DNA of 64,000 nucleotides from Gimesia chilikensis. Its GTDB lineage: Bacteria > Planctomycetota > Planctomycetia > Planctomycetales > Planctomycetaceae. Of the stretch, positions 53,055 through 61,112 are shown piece after piece. The stretch is taken from the NCBI RefSeq assembly GCF_008329715.1, contig NZ_VTSR01000005.1, forward strand, positions 248,001-312,000. Reading direction: 5' to 3'. The position numbers and the translations under genes are program-made. Below the pieces are notes generated by a model that ran no database searches, had not been told where the DNA came from, and worked only from the letters and a program-made list of their open reading frames with translations. Numbering within the stretch: position 1 is the first letter of the stretch; each line of letters begins with the position of its first letter.

Positions 53055-53930
53055 TCACTTCTTCAACCCCGCGCAATACTCGTGAATTTGATCCAGCTTT
53101 GCCTGACGTGCTTTCGCAGCAGCACTCTCATCTGGGGCCTGTTCGATGCGTTCGATTGTCTGCTGGACCCGCGTTTTCAATTGTTCGTCTTCTGTCTGCA
53201 TTGCCTCGCGCAAGGCCGGCAACAGTGGCTTCGCCTGCCAGCCATAAGTCGCCAGCGCCCCAGCTGCATTCAGCCGCACCCAGTTCTGTTCGTCCTGCAG
53301 TAATTTCGCAATCGCTTTCATATTCGATTCACTATAGCGGTTCAATGCCGCCAGGTAGCCGGTACTCCAGCCGCGTACAGTTCGGTCAGTACTGCTCAGG
53401 GCCCGGGCATAACGTTTTTCCAGATCGGCCTGTTCGAGCACGACCACCCCTTTGGGGATCTGCAACTTGTCAAACTGGATTTCCCCCCCGATATAAATCG
53501 TCAGGATCGGACGCTCATTCCAGATCTGGGCTCCCTGATCCTGCGATGCCATATGTTTTGCTATCCCGCCGACCATTTGCAGTTTCCAGTTGAACTTGAA
53601 TGTCTTGTCTTTCATAAATGAGTTAATTTCAGCCGGTCCCGGTAGCAGCACAACTTCATGCACCTTCTCCGGGGTCGCCGCGAAGTGCTTTAACGCCGCG
53701 TTGACTGCTGCAGTATCGCCTTGATAGAAACAAGCCTCACTGCCATTCACCCAGTAGTGATAAACCCGGTGCGTATCATTCACCACCGGCATAACCCCCG
53801 GCCACTCCTGGAAGTTCCCCGCATTCAACGGTTTATTGCCAAAGTCCTCCACGCCCAGCGCCCACACCGGCCCAGTCAGACAGCTCAGCAGCAACAGACA
53901 TCCACCCCAACTCAGGAACTTCACACGCAT
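53055..53930 (-). CDS. Secreted HEAT-repeat protein
   Basis: 291 residues from ATG 53930; AAGGAG stands eight bases upstream, so the upstream in-frame start at 53963 is not used. A signal peptide (FLSWGGCLLLLSCLTGPVWA) precedes a beta-rich N-terminal region and then a helical part with HEAT-like repeats (RGWSTGYLAALNRYSESNMKAIAKLL; NWVRLNAAGALATYGWQAKPLLPALREAM). It ends in a Lys/Ala-rich helix. It probably acts as a protein-binding scaffold outside the cytoplasm. No catalytic motif is visible. Confidence 0.8.
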   Translation of the reverse strand: MRVKFLSWGGCLLLLSCLTGPVWALGVEDFGNKPLNAGNFQEWPGVMPVVNDTHRVYHYWVNGSEACFYQGDTAAVNAALKHFAATPEKVHEVVLLPGPAEINSFMKDKTFKFNWKLQMVGGIAKHMASQDQGAQIWNERPILTIYIGGEIQFDKLQIPKGVVVLEQADLEKRYARALSSTDRTVRGWSTGYLAALNRYSESNMKAIAKLLQDEQNWVRLNAAGALATYGWQAKPLLPALREAMQTEDEQLKTRVQQTIERIEQAPDESAAAKARQAKLDQIHEYCAGLKK

Positions 53931-54045
53931 CGCAGTCTCTCCTTCTGAAAGAATTCGCCCCACTCCTGATAGAGACGACCATCACTGCACTTTGGTTTCC
54001 AGAAATCCCCAGAGATTGAATTTTCAGGCAAAATAAACAAATACC

Positions 54046-54231
54046 CGGGTGGGCTCGAATGCAATTCGAGCCGAGCGCAGCGAGCAGGAGGTCCCAGCTC
54101 ACTCACACAAATCAGAACAACCTGCCCCACTTGAAAAAAACAGGGTGAGGTTCAACTCATCAACAAACAACCTTCACACCAAGACCTCCTGTTGCCTCCG
54201 GCAATCACGGATGACATCCGCGACCACCCAG
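54046..54231. mobile_element. 186-bp element with terminal inverted repeats (copy A)
   Basis: Left end 54046-54093 and right end 54183-54231 are imperfect inverted repeats of about 48 bases that share CGGGTGG, a GGATG-AAATCC-like dyad and AGGAGGTC. The left end contains GGCTCGAAT and ATTCGAGCC, a 9-bp hairpin. The interior (about 90 bases) is closely similar to that of the copy at 58905-59090, which has exactly the same total length. It carries no gene and is probably mobilised in trans. Confidence 0.75.
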
Positions 54232-54254
54232 GTTCTCTCCACTACGATCAGCCC

Positions 54255-54286
54255 TTTCGTGCTTTTCGTGTCTTTCGTGGTAGTTA
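54255..54286 (+). repeat. TTTCGTG triplet repeat (copy 3)
   Basis: TTTCGTGCT, TTTCGTGTC and TTTCGTGG followed by TAGTTAA, 23 bases after the end of the 186-bp element. The orientation is the same as for the other two copies. Confidence 0.75.
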
Positions 54287-54307
54287 AAAACAAGTACACC
54301 CAGCCAC

Positions 54308-54343
54308 AAAAAAACGCCCGCAGCCAACCGGCTCCGGGCGTTT
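54308..54343 (-). terminator. Rho-independent terminator of ilvD
   Basis: CGCCCG (54315-54320) pairs with CGGGCG (54335-54340), with AGCC/GGCT pairing inside, and a run of seven A on the plus strand gives a seven-T tract on the minus strand. It lies 27 bases after the ilvD stop. Confidence 0.85.
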
Positions 54344-54369
54344 CTGATTTCACCAGTTCAAGCCAATAC

Positions 54370-56061
54370 TTACTCGTCGGTCACACAACCTTCGGAAGCC
54401 GACTTCACGTTCTTGATGTATTTATACAAAGTACCCCGCGTGTATTTGAACGGGGGAGCCGTCCAGGCTTTGCGGCGTTCTTCGAGTTCTTCGTCGCTGA
54501 CTTCCATATCAATGCGATTATTCTCGGCGTCGACGATCACCTTGTCGCCGTTCTTGACCAAAGCAATCGGCCCCCCTTCCTGGGCTTCGGGAGTGATGTG
54601 GCCCACGATGAAGCCGTGTGAACCGCCGGAGAAACGACCGTCGGTCAACAGAGCCACGTCTTTACCCAGGCCGGCCCCCATGATGGCCGAAGTCGGGGTC
54701 AGCATCTCAGGCATACCCGGTCCCCCTTTGGGGCCTTCGTAGCGGATGATGATCACATCCCCTTTGCTGATCTTTTTGTCTTCCAGGGCCTTGAGCATGT
54801 CTTCTTCGGAATCGAATACGTTGGCGGTTCCTTCGAAAACCAGACCTTCTTTTCCGGTGATCTTGGCAACCGCACCAGTCGGAGCCAGGTTCCCTTTGAG
54901 GATCTGCAGGTGACCGCTCGGCTTGATCGGGTCGCTGACTTTGTGCACGATGTCCTGTCCCTCTTTCAGACCAGGCAGATCGGCCAGGTTTTCAGAGTGG
55001 GTCTTGCCGGTCACCGTCATGCAGTCGCCGTTGATCAGACCTTCGGAGATCAGGTACTTCAGCACAGCCGGGGTTCCCCCCTGCTCCTGCAGGTCAGCCA
55101 TCACGTACTTACCACTGGGCTTGAAGTCCGCCAGCAGCGGAATGCGATCGCTGACCGACTGGAAGTCGTCGATGGTCAGCTCGACATTCACCGAGCGGGC
55201 AATCGCCAGCAGGTGCAGCACGGCGTTGGTCGAACCGCCCAGAGCGACGGTCAGCACCATCGCGTTTTCAAAGGCTTCCCGCGTCATGATGTCCCGCGGC
55301 TTGAGGTCCATTTCCAGCAGCTTCTTGATCGCTGCACCAGCCCGGTAACACTCTTCGAGTTTATCGGGATGCTCAGCCGGAATCGACGAACTGTAAGGCA
55401 GTGCCATCCCCAAAGCTTCAATCGCCGACGCCATGGTGTTCGCGGTATACATCCCGCCGCAGGCACCAGCGCCCGGACAGCTCTTCTGCACGATCTGCTT
55501 CCGGGTTTCGTCATCAATCGAACCGGCCAGGTATTCCCCGTAAGACTGGAACGCAGAGACGATATCCAGCTTCTGATTGTTCAGACAGCCGGGAGCAATG
55601 GTTCCGCCGTAGACCATCAGCGACGGACGGTTGAAACGCCCCATCGCGATCAGACAGCCGGGCATGTTCTTGTCACAGCCGGGCAGTGAAATGTTCGCAT
55701 CATACCACTGGGCACAGGTCACGGTTTCGATACTGTCGGCGATCAAATCGCGGGACTGTAAAGAGTACGACATGCCGTCGGTTCCCATCGAAATCCCGTC
55801 ACTCACGCCGATCGTGTTGAACCGCATTCCGACCAGGCCGGATGCTTCCACACCCTCTTTGACCTTCGCAGCCAGAATATTGAGGTGCATGTTACAGGAG
55901 TTACCTTCGTACCAGACGCTGGAAATCCCGACCTGGGCCTTGTTCATATCTTCTTCGGTCATGCCCGTGGCATACAGCATGGCCTGAGACGCCCCCTGCG
56001 AACGGGGCTGAGTGATGCGGGAACTGTAACGGTTCAGAATCGGTTGGGAATCGGATGACAT
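54370..56061 (-). CDS. ilvD: Dihydroxy-acid dehydratase
   Basis: 563 residues from ATG 56061, the family's usual length; AGGA is nine bases upstream and the longer start at 56100 is unlikely. It removes water from 2,3-dihydroxyisovalerate and the related methylvalerate in valine, leucine and isoleucine synthesis. It carries the three cluster cysteines in [18 protein letters not shown] and [14 protein letters not shown], and the C-terminal [23 protein letters not shown]. The position of the third cysteine fits a [2Fe-2S] enzyme. No other branched-chain gene is adjacent. The ABM monooxygenase gene lies 79 bp upstream on the same strand. Confidence 0.96.
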   Translation of the reverse strand: MSSDSQPILNRYSSRITQPRSQGASQAMLYATGMTEEDMNKAQVGISSVWYEGNSCNMHLNILAAKVKEGVEASGLVGMRFNTIGVSDGISMGTDGMSYSLQSRDLIADSIETVTCAQWYDANISLPGCDKNMPGCLIAMGRFNRPSLMVYGGTIAPGCLNNQKLDIVSAFQSYGEYLAGSIDDETRKQIVQKSCPGAGACGGMYTANTMASAIEALGMALPYSSSIPAEHPDKLEECYRAGAAIKKLLEMDLKPRDIMTREAFENAMVLTVALGGSTNAVLHLLAIARSVNVELTIDDFQSVSDRIPLLADFKPSGKYVMADLQEQGGTPAVLKYLISEGLINGDCMTVTGKTHSENLADLPGLKEGQDIVHKVSDPIKPSGHLQILKGNLAPTGAVAKITGKEGLVFEGTANVFDSEEDMLKALEDKKISKGDVIIIRYEGPKGGPGMPEMLTPTSAIMGAGLGKDVALLTDGRFSGGSHGFIVGHITPEAQEGGPIALVKNGDKVIVDAENNRIDMEVSDEELEERRKAWTAPPFKYTRGTLYKYIKNVKSASEGCVTDE

Positions 56062-56140
56062 CGACGGTTTTCCTCTGTTGTGTAGTACAATATCGTTCAA
56101 TGATGGGAGACACGGAGCGGCACGCAGGCACGCTCCCGAT

Positions 56141-56431
56141 TTATTCCACCAGCAGTTTCACCCGGTGGGGCACCCGTTCGACACGGGGCAGCACCTGCGG
56201 TTCGTAGATTTCCTTAAACGCCTTTTCTTCGCGGTGGTCCTGCCAGGCCTGTTCGCTGGCCCAGTGCTCCACAAGTACGAAGGTCGCCGGATCGGCTTCC
56301 GCATGATAGACGTCAAATCGCAGACAGCCCGGCTCTGTTCGCGACAGGCGACAGGCTTCCGCCAGCAGACCTTCGATTTCGGTCGCGTCCGCTGCGTCTT
56401 TCAGGGTCAGAATCACATTGAGACAAAACAT
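56141..56431 (-). CDS. Antibiotic biosynthesis monooxygenase (ABM) domain protein
   Basis: 96 residues from ATG 56431 with GAGAG upstream. It is a single ABM ferredoxin-like domain: [57 protein letters not shown], and a C-terminal strand. Proteins of this size often act as quinol monooxygenases or as small haem-associated or oxidative-stress proteins without cofactor. It lies just upstream of ilvD on the same strand, though the gap suggests separate expression is possible. Confidence 0.85.
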   Translation of the reverse strand: MFCLNVILTLKDAADATEIEGLLAEACRLSRTEPGCLRFDVYHAEADPATFVLVEHWASEQAWQDHREEKAFKEIYEPQVLPRVERVPHRVKLLVE

Positions 56432-56751
56432 AAGCGCTCTCACTCGCGACAGGGAATGAAACATTGCTGTTTGAGAAGTCAGACCTCAGACTCTCTTTAG
56501 TTCCCATACAGTAACACTCCGCCGCCTGAAGTGACAGTAAACCGCGATTCATTCATAACACCCCACGTCAAATCGCCCCCGCAGACGCCGCATCACCCCA
56601 CCTGAACTATTTGCCAGTACATACGACATAGCCAGAAGAATAAACAGTCTGGCAAAGCTTTGCCGATCACCACAAGCTTCCCGCCTCGGTAAGCTGCAGT
56701 GGGCTTTCATCAAGGTGTGCGGAAAAAAACGCAAATTGAGTCCACACTTGG
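56432..56751. other. Divergent intergenic region with a sigma-54-like palindrome
   Basis: These 320 bp separate the ABM gene and the sigma-54 activator gene. Apart from the palindrome at 56650-56664, I see no repeat or coding sequence. Confidence 0.4.
56650..56664 (+). promoter_or_regulatory. Possible sigma-54 promoter or operator palindrome
   Basis: TGGCAAAGCTTTGCC contains the sigma-54 -24/-12 pattern (TGG-CA, then TTGC at the correct ten-base spacing; only the base after CA differs from TGGCAC) about 88 bases before the activator gene. GGCAAAGCTTTGCC is also a perfect palindrome, so it may instead be a dimer-binding operator. Confidence 0.35.
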
Positions 56752-58875
56752 ATGACGCATTCTCTACCTTCTGTTATCATTCCGACAAGAAAGAGCAGCG
56801 AATGGATGACAAAACCTGCCCCTTCCATCACGAAAGAGGCTCTTTTGATTCTTTTGAGGGAGTATCCGGTGAGTAAAATCGAAACAGTGGAATGGCTGGA
56901 CTGGAAGCGACTGCCATTATTTTCCCGCTTTGATGACGCAGCCTCTCTGATCCAGCTGGGTGACCAGCTGCTCGAAGAAGCGACCCAGCAGACCACGGCC
57001 GCCGACTACCTGCGCCAGTTTCTGCCCCAGCTGGCCACCGAACTCTCCTGCCAGTGGTGTACGCTCATCGAACGCACGCCCGAGTGGGAAACCCTCTTCG
57101 AATTCGGACGCAACTCCGCCGCCAGCTTCCCCACCAACCTCTGTAACGAAGCCCTCGACCGCGACGCCGCCGGCCTCGGTGCCGATGAAAAAAAGGCCGA
57201 CTGGTTCTACATCGCCGCCCCCCTGGGTGACGTCCGTCCCGGCACGGTACTCCTCGTCGGCGGTCGCGACTTGACCAGCGAAGCCCTCGGCAACGCCGTC
57301 GTCGCGTCCCGCGTACTGGGTTACGCCCTGTCGATCGTGGAGAAACGCGAAAAGCACGTCAAACGGATCGGCCGCCTCGAAACCACACTGCACATCGCCT
57401 CCAGCTTTTCGTCCGCCCGCGATACCCAGTCACTGCTGGAACTGATCGCCAAAGAAGCCACCCGCCTTCTCGCCAGCGAACGCTCCAGTATCTTCATCTG
57501 GGATCAGGAACACAAACAGGTCGTCGCCTGCCCCGCCCTGGGTGTCGAAGGCAACACGCTCCGCCTGCCCGATGATGTCGGCATCGTCGGTGAAGTGATT
57601 CACAGCGGCAAAACCGTCACCGTGGACGACGCCTACAACGACGACCGCTTCGATCCCAGCGTCGACAAATCCAGCGGCTTCCGCACCCGCAACCTGCTCT
57701 GCGTCCCGCTCCGCAACAACGCCGGCGAACTGATCGGCGCGTTCGAAGTCATGAACAAGCAGGCCGGCAAATCCGACTTCGACGACGATGACGCCCAAAG
57801 CCTCGAAGAGCTCGGCGTGCAGGCCGCCACCGCACTGGAAAACACCCGCGAACTCGAACAGCTCTCCCGCAGCCGCGACCAGCTCACCGAACAGGCCAAG
57901 CAGAAAGTCCAGATCATCGGGAAGAGCTCGGCCATCGACGCACTCCGCTCGACCATCGAACGTCTCGCCAGCACCGATCTCCCTGTACTGATCCTCGGCG
58001 AAAGCGGAACCGGGAAAGAGGTCGTCAGCCAGTCCCTGCACTACCAGGGCCCCCGCGCGAATACCCCGTTCATCGCCGTCAACTGTGCAGCGCTGACCGA
58101 GACGCTGCTCGAAAGCGAACTCTTCGGCCACGAGAAAGGCGCCTTCACCGACGCCCACGAAACCCGCATCGGAAAATTCGAACTCGCCGAAGGAGGCACA
58201 CTGTTCCTCGACGAAATCGGCGACATGAGCCTGGGCGGCCAGGCCAAACTGCTGCGGGTTCTGGAACAGAAAGTCATCACCCGCGTCGGCGGTTCCGAAA
58301 GCATCCCGATCAACGTCCGCGTCGTCGCCGCGACAAATGCGAAGCTCGCCGATGCGGTCCGCGATAAAAAGTTCCGCGAAGACCTCTTCTACCGCCTGAG
58401 CGTCGTCACCCTCGAACTGCCGCCCCTCCGCGAACGTCCGGAAGACGTCATTCTGCTGGCCGAGTTTTTCCTCACCCAGTTCTGCGGTCAGGCCAACCGC
58501 CGTGTGCTGAAGATGTCCGCCGAAGCCAAAAAACGCCTGCAGGCCCATCTCTGGCCCGGCAACGTTCGCGAACTGCGCAACCTGATGGAACGCGTCGCCT
58601 TCCTCTGTGCCGGCGACCGCGTCGAAGTCGAAGACCTCGCCTTCATCCTCAGCCCCAGCCGCGACTCCGTCGTCGACATGTCTTCCGACCTGAGCCTCAA
58701 AGAAGCGACCCGCCTCTTCCAGCAGGAATACATCCGCCGCACCATCAAACGCGTGGGAGGCAACATGAGCGAAACCGCCAAATGCCTCGGCCTGCACCGC
58801 TCCAACCTCTACCGCAAAATGGGCCAGCTGGAAATGCAGGAAGCCAGCGACATGTCCGAAGAAGACGACGACTAA
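56752..58875 (+). CDS. Sigma-54-dependent transcriptional activator with GAF domain
   Basis: 707 residues; ATG 56806 with AAGAAAGAG upstream is an alternative, shorter start. An N-terminal segment (residues 1-~205) looks like a degenerate GAF domain, followed by a clearer GAF domain (about 210-365; [36 protein letters not shown]), the AAA+ domain (about 385-625) with Walker A GESGTGKE near residue 416 and the sigma-54-contact loop EKGAFTDA near residue 463, and a Fis-type HTH ([19 protein letters not shown]). It would turn on sigma-54 promoters in response to a small-molecule signal in the GAF domains. No receiver domain is present. Confidence 0.93.
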   Translation: MTHSLPSVIIPTRKSSEWMTKPAPSITKEALLILLREYPVSKIETVEWLDWKRLPLFSRFDDAASLIQLGDQLLEEATQQTTAADYLRQFLPQLATELSCQWCTLIERTPEWETLFEFGRNSAASFPTNLCNEALDRDAAGLGADEKKADWFYIAAPLGDVRPGTVLLVGGRDLTSEALGNAVVASRVLGYALSIVEKREKHVKRIGRLETTLHIASSFSSARDTQSLLELIAKEATRLLASERSSIFIWDQEHKQVVACPALGVEGNTLRLPDDVGIVGEVIHSGKTVTVDDAYNDDRFDPSVDKSSGFRTRNLLCVPLRNNAGELIGAFEVMNKQAGKSDFDDDDAQSLEELGVQAATALENTRELEQLSRSRDQLTEQAKQKVQIIGKSSAIDALRSTIERLASTDLPVLILGESGTGKEVVSQSLHYQGPRANTPFIAVNCAALTETLLESELFGHEKGAFTDAHETRIGKFELAEGGTLFLDEIGDMSLGGQAKLLRVLEQKVITRVGGSESIPINVRVVAATNAKLADAVRDKKFREDLFYRLSVVTLELPPLRERPEDVILLAEFFLTQFCGQANRRVLKMSAEAKKRLQAHLWPGNVRELRNLMERVAFLCAGDRVEVEDLAFILSPSRDSVVDMSSDLSLKEATRLFQQEYIRRTIKRVGGNMSETAKCLGLHRSNLYRKMGQLEMQEASDMSEEDDD

Positions 58876-58904
58876 ACTGACGAAGCTTCATCCATCATCC
58901 ATTT

Positions 58905-59090
58905 CGGGTGGGCTCGGATGCAATCCGGGCCGAGCGCAGCGAGCAGGAGGTCTCAGCTCACGCATTCAAACCTGAACGACATGCCCCACTTGAAACAGAC
59001 AGGGTGAGGCTCAACTCACCAACAGAGAACCTTCACACCGCGACCTCCTGTTGCCTCCGGCAATCACGGATTTCATCCGCGACCACCCGG
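58905..59090. mobile_element. 186-bp element with terminal inverted repeats (copy B)
   Basis: Left end 58905-58952 and right end 59042-59090 are imperfect inverted repeats; about 34 of 48 bases match when the right end is reversed, with the outer CGGGTGG, central GGATG/AATCCG and inner CAGGAGGTC blocks fully kept. The inner part is similar to that of copy A along its length. The element begins 30 bases after the stop of the sigma-54 activator gene. Confidence 0.75.
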
Positions 59091-59162
59091 AATTTGTCGT
59101 TAAATCAGAGTCTGCATGGTGTGTTACCCATGAGTCCAAACAAGCAAACATAATACTCGATC

Positions 59163-59191
59163 GGGTGCCACTGTTGGCTTGCCCAACAGTG
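59163..59191. repeat. Short hairpin repeat (copy 1)
   Basis: GGGTGC is followed by CACTGTTGG (59169-59177), a five-base loop and CCAACAGTG (59183-59191), a perfect 9-bp stem. A second copy lies at 60246-60274. Confidence 0.7.
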
Positions 59192-59426
59192 CGCATTCAG
59201 CGTTTTGTCAGATGGGTTCCGCCCGCCAACAAATCCACAAACCAGCATATCCGAATGTAACATCCGGGTGCCGCACCCTGTAATTCTTTCACAACAGGAG
59301 GCACCTCACCCCGCCGACTTCACCCCTCAGCTTGCCAGCTTACCAGGATTATCGTTTTTCAGAACTGGCACCCGATTTGCCTTGTCTCCTCCCCAGACTG
59401 CGGGCATTCGAAAACCATCTGTATTC

Positions 59427-59433
59427 AAGGAGG
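59427..59433 (+). promoter_or_regulatory. Ribosome binding site fixing the start at 59442
   Basis: AAGGAGG, a full anti-16S match, lies eight bases before ATG 59442, so the open frame upstream of it is most likely untranslated. Confidence 0.75.
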
Positions 59434-59441
59434 ATCGGGTT

Positions 59442-60002
59442 ATGGAAATCATGCTGACCATGTTACTGGGTGTTGCCACGGCAGCAGGCCCCACAGTCAT
59501 CAACGCAAACTTCGAACAGAAAGATGTCCGCACCGGCCTGCCAACCGGCTGGTCTTACACTTCGCTACCGGGCAGACAACACCTGGTGAATTACCAGACC
59601 ACACAGGTCACTGCCGCGAAAAAACAGGGCAGCGCACTGTCCATCACCGTCGCCTCGGATCACCCCGAGCAGATCGTCGCCTACAACATTCACCAGGACC
59701 TGCAAGGACTGACTCCCGGCAAAGCCTACCGCGTCTCCGCCCGCGTCTGCACTAAGGGTTTGAAAACGATGCCGATGATCGTCGTCCAATGCATCGACGC
59801 CAGCGGCAGAAAGTTCGTCGGCATGGCACGTTCTCCGCAACGTGATCTCCCCGGCGACCTCGATTCCTGGGAACAGATTCATACCGACATCTTCGTCCCC
59901 GAAGGGACATCAACCGTCCGACTGCGCATCGGTATCCCCGCATCAGGCAACGCCGGCGGCACCGCCATCATCGACGACGTCGATATCGTCGAGATGAATT
60001 AA
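59442..60002 (+). CDS. Secreted carbohydrate-binding-like jelly-roll protein
   Basis: 186 residues with a short signal peptide (IMLTMLLGVATAAG). The mature protein begins PTVINANFEQKDVRTGLPTGWSYTS and continues with SALSITVASDHPEQIVAYNIHQDL, GKAYRVSARVCTKGL, WEQIHTDIFVPEGTSTVRLRIGIPASGNAGGTAIIDDVDIVE. This N-F-E ... G-W ... Y-R-V-S-A ... A-I-I-D-D-V sequence pattern is that of CBM4/9-type jelly-roll domains, which bind polysaccharide. There is no attached catalytic domain. It is flanked by repeat elements on both sides. Confidence 0.82.
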   Translation: MEIMLTMLLGVATAAGPTVINANFEQKDVRTGLPTGWSYTSLPGRQHLVNYQTTQVTAAKKQGSALSITVASDHPEQIVAYNIHQDLQGLTPGKAYRVSARVCTKGLKTMPMIVVQCIDASGRKFVGMARSPQRDLPGDLDSWEQIHTDIFVPEGTSTVRLRIGIPASGNAGGTAIIDDVDIVEMN

Positions 60003-60021
60003 GGTTCGCGTCCCATAGAAA

Positions 60022-60050
60022 CGTAGGGGCTGGCCTGTGTGCCAGCCCGC
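60022..60050. repeat. REP-like hairpin (copy 2, compensatory changes)
   Basis: GGGCTGGC at 60027-60034 pairs with GCCAGCCC at 60041-60048 around CTGTGT. Compared with copy 1 at 50584-50611, the inner four bases of both arms differ but remain complementary; loop and flanks (CGTAG before, CGC after) are the same. Confidence 0.75.
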
Positions 60051-60084
60051 ATTCAACGCCCCTTATTTGAAACCACTCTGTCAG

Positions 60085-60244
60085 CGGGTGGGCTCGGATG
60101 AAATCCGAGCCGAGCGCAGCGAGCAGGAGGTCCCGGTTCTCGCGTCCCAATCAGAGCAGCCTTTCCCAACACTCAAAACCTAAAGAGCAAGGCCCATCTC
60201 ATCAACGGACGACATTCACACCGCGACCACCTGTTACCTGCAAC
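60085..60244. mobile_element. 186-bp element, diverged and shortened at its right end (copy C)
   Basis: The left end (60085-60132) is intact, with GGCTCGGAT and ATCCGAGCC as a 9-bp hairpin. The interior has diverged, and the right end stops after CACCTGTTACCTGCAAC, where the CACTGTTGG hairpin repeat begins. It may have been interrupted by that second repeat. Confidence 0.65.
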
Positions 60245-60245
60245 T

Positions 60246-60274
60246 GGGTGGCACTGTTGGCTGGACCAACAGTG
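60246..60274. repeat. Short hairpin repeat (copy 2)
   Basis: GGGTGG is followed by CACTGTTGG (60252-60260), CTGGA and CCAACAGTG (60266-60274). Stem sequence is identical to copy 1 at 59163; only the loop changes. It abuts the truncated 186-bp element. Confidence 0.7.
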
Positions 60275-60295
60275 AAAATCATATTCCGTTACAAC

Positions 60296-60326
60296 AAAAA
60301 AAGCCGGCCCCAACGAGCCGGCTTTT
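60296..60326 (-). terminator. Rho-independent terminator of the RraA-like gene
   Basis: GCCGGC (60303-60308) and GCCGGC (60317-60322) form a strong stem with flanking A and T runs, giving an eight-base loop. On the minus strand the stem is followed by seven T. It lies about 28 bases beyond the stop of the 60354-61088 gene. Confidence 0.85.
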
Positions 60327-60353
60327 CTTTTATTACTTCGCGACGAGTAGCAA

Positions 60354-61088
60354 CTACTCACCCCGCAACCGTTTGCCCAGCTTGCCGACTTCGGCCGCCA
60401 GTTCCTTGCGGGCTTCGCCCAGACCTTCGGGAGTCAGGTTGCCCCCCTTGAGATAGTCCAGCACGATGTCTTCGGCTTTCATCAGATCCTTACAAGCGTC
60501 CGCGATTTCGGAAGCGATCTCGTGAGGAATCGTCGTCACGCCGTTCAGGTCGCCGTGCAGCAGGTCGCCGGGATAAATCGGAATGCCACCCACGGTAATC
60601 GGCACGTTGACGGCCAGTGTGTGACAGTAACCGTGCGCACAGATCGCCCCGTTCGTAAACGCGGGGAAATCGAGGGCTTCCACCTGGTCCAGGTCACGAC
60701 CGGCGCCGGAGGTGATGATCCCTTTCGCACCGTATGCTTTATAAGTGCTGCACATCACTTCGCCGAACGTGGCGGAAGCGGTAGGCTCATCCACATCCTG
60801 GTAAACGACAACCGGTGCACCCGGCAGTGATTCGAACGCAGCGACCTGGTTATCCAGACCGGCGTAAACGTCACCACTGCGCGGCGGTGCCATAGAGCGG
60901 AAAGTGGAAGTCAACGCGTAGCCAACCATGGGAGGCATCTTGGGGAAGCAGGCTTTGATGGTGTCGTTCATAAAGCCGACGTTCCGCGGACGGATGTTCC
61001 ACAGTTCGATCACATTACAGACGGTCGGGGTGTCATACTTGGCAAGTTCATCCAAAGCTTCGTTGGAGAGGCCTTCAGTCGTGGACAT
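60354..61088 (-). CDS. RraA-family protein (4-hydroxy-4-methyl-2-oxoglutarate aldolase-like)
   Basis: 244 residues. It has the RraA/HMG-aldolase pattern: LAKYDTPTVCNVIELW near the N-terminus, GIITSGAGRDLDQVEAL (the G-x-x-R-D motif), AVNVPITVGGIPIYPGDLLHGDLNGVTTIP (metal and substrate loop, D-x-x-G-V) and a C-terminal helical extension of about 60 residues. It could be an aldolase, a decarboxylase or an RNase E regulator homologue; the first two fit its context better, since a LarA-like gene precedes it by 24 bp on the same strand. The extended tail is unusual for RraA, which normally ends near residue 165-170, though many planctomycete members are longer. Confidence 0.85.
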   Translation of the reverse strand: MSTTEGLSNEALDELAKYDTPTVCNVIELWNIRPRNVGFMNDTIKACFPKMPPMVGYALTSTFRSMAPPRSGDVYAGLDNQVAAFESLPGAPVVVYQDVDEPTASATFGEVMCSTYKAYGAKGIITSGAGRDLDQVEALDFPAFTNGAICAHGYCHTLAVNVPITVGGIPIYPGDLLHGDLNGVTTIPHEIASEIADACKDLMKAEDIVLDYLKGGNLTPEGLGEARKELAAEVGKLGKRLRGE

Positions 61089-61112
61089 GAATGGGTTCCT
61101 GTTGGTTAAATT

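Larger units (their letters stand above)
53931..54369. other. Intergenic region with a full 186-bp element and a terminator
   Basis: The 439 bp between two minus-strand genes hold the 186-bp inverted-repeat element (54046-54231), the third TTTCGTG repeat (54255-54286) and the ilvD terminator (54308-54343). Nothing coding is seen. Confidence 0.6.
58876..59441. other. Repeat-rich intergenic region
   Basis: This 566-bp region holds the second full 186-bp element (58905-59090) and a small hairpin repeat (59163-59191). I see nothing coding before ATG 59442, although an in-frame open frame extends upstream to 59205. Confidence 0.5.
60003..60353. other. Repeat-rich intergenic region
   Basis: These 351 bp contain the second REP-like hairpin (60022-60050), a truncated copy of the 186-bp element (60085-60244), the second copy of the CACTGTTGG hairpin (60246-60274) and the terminator at 60296-60326. 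No gene is seen. Confidence 0.6.

Noticed and set aside
57430-58797. 455-codon open frame on the minus strand
   Set aside because: Antisense to the AAA+ domain of the sigma-54 activator; Phe/Gly/Ala-rich with no domain.
59205-59441. Upstream extension of the jelly-roll protein
   Set aside because: It would remove the signal peptide from the N-terminus and ignore the full AAGGAGG site before ATG 59442.
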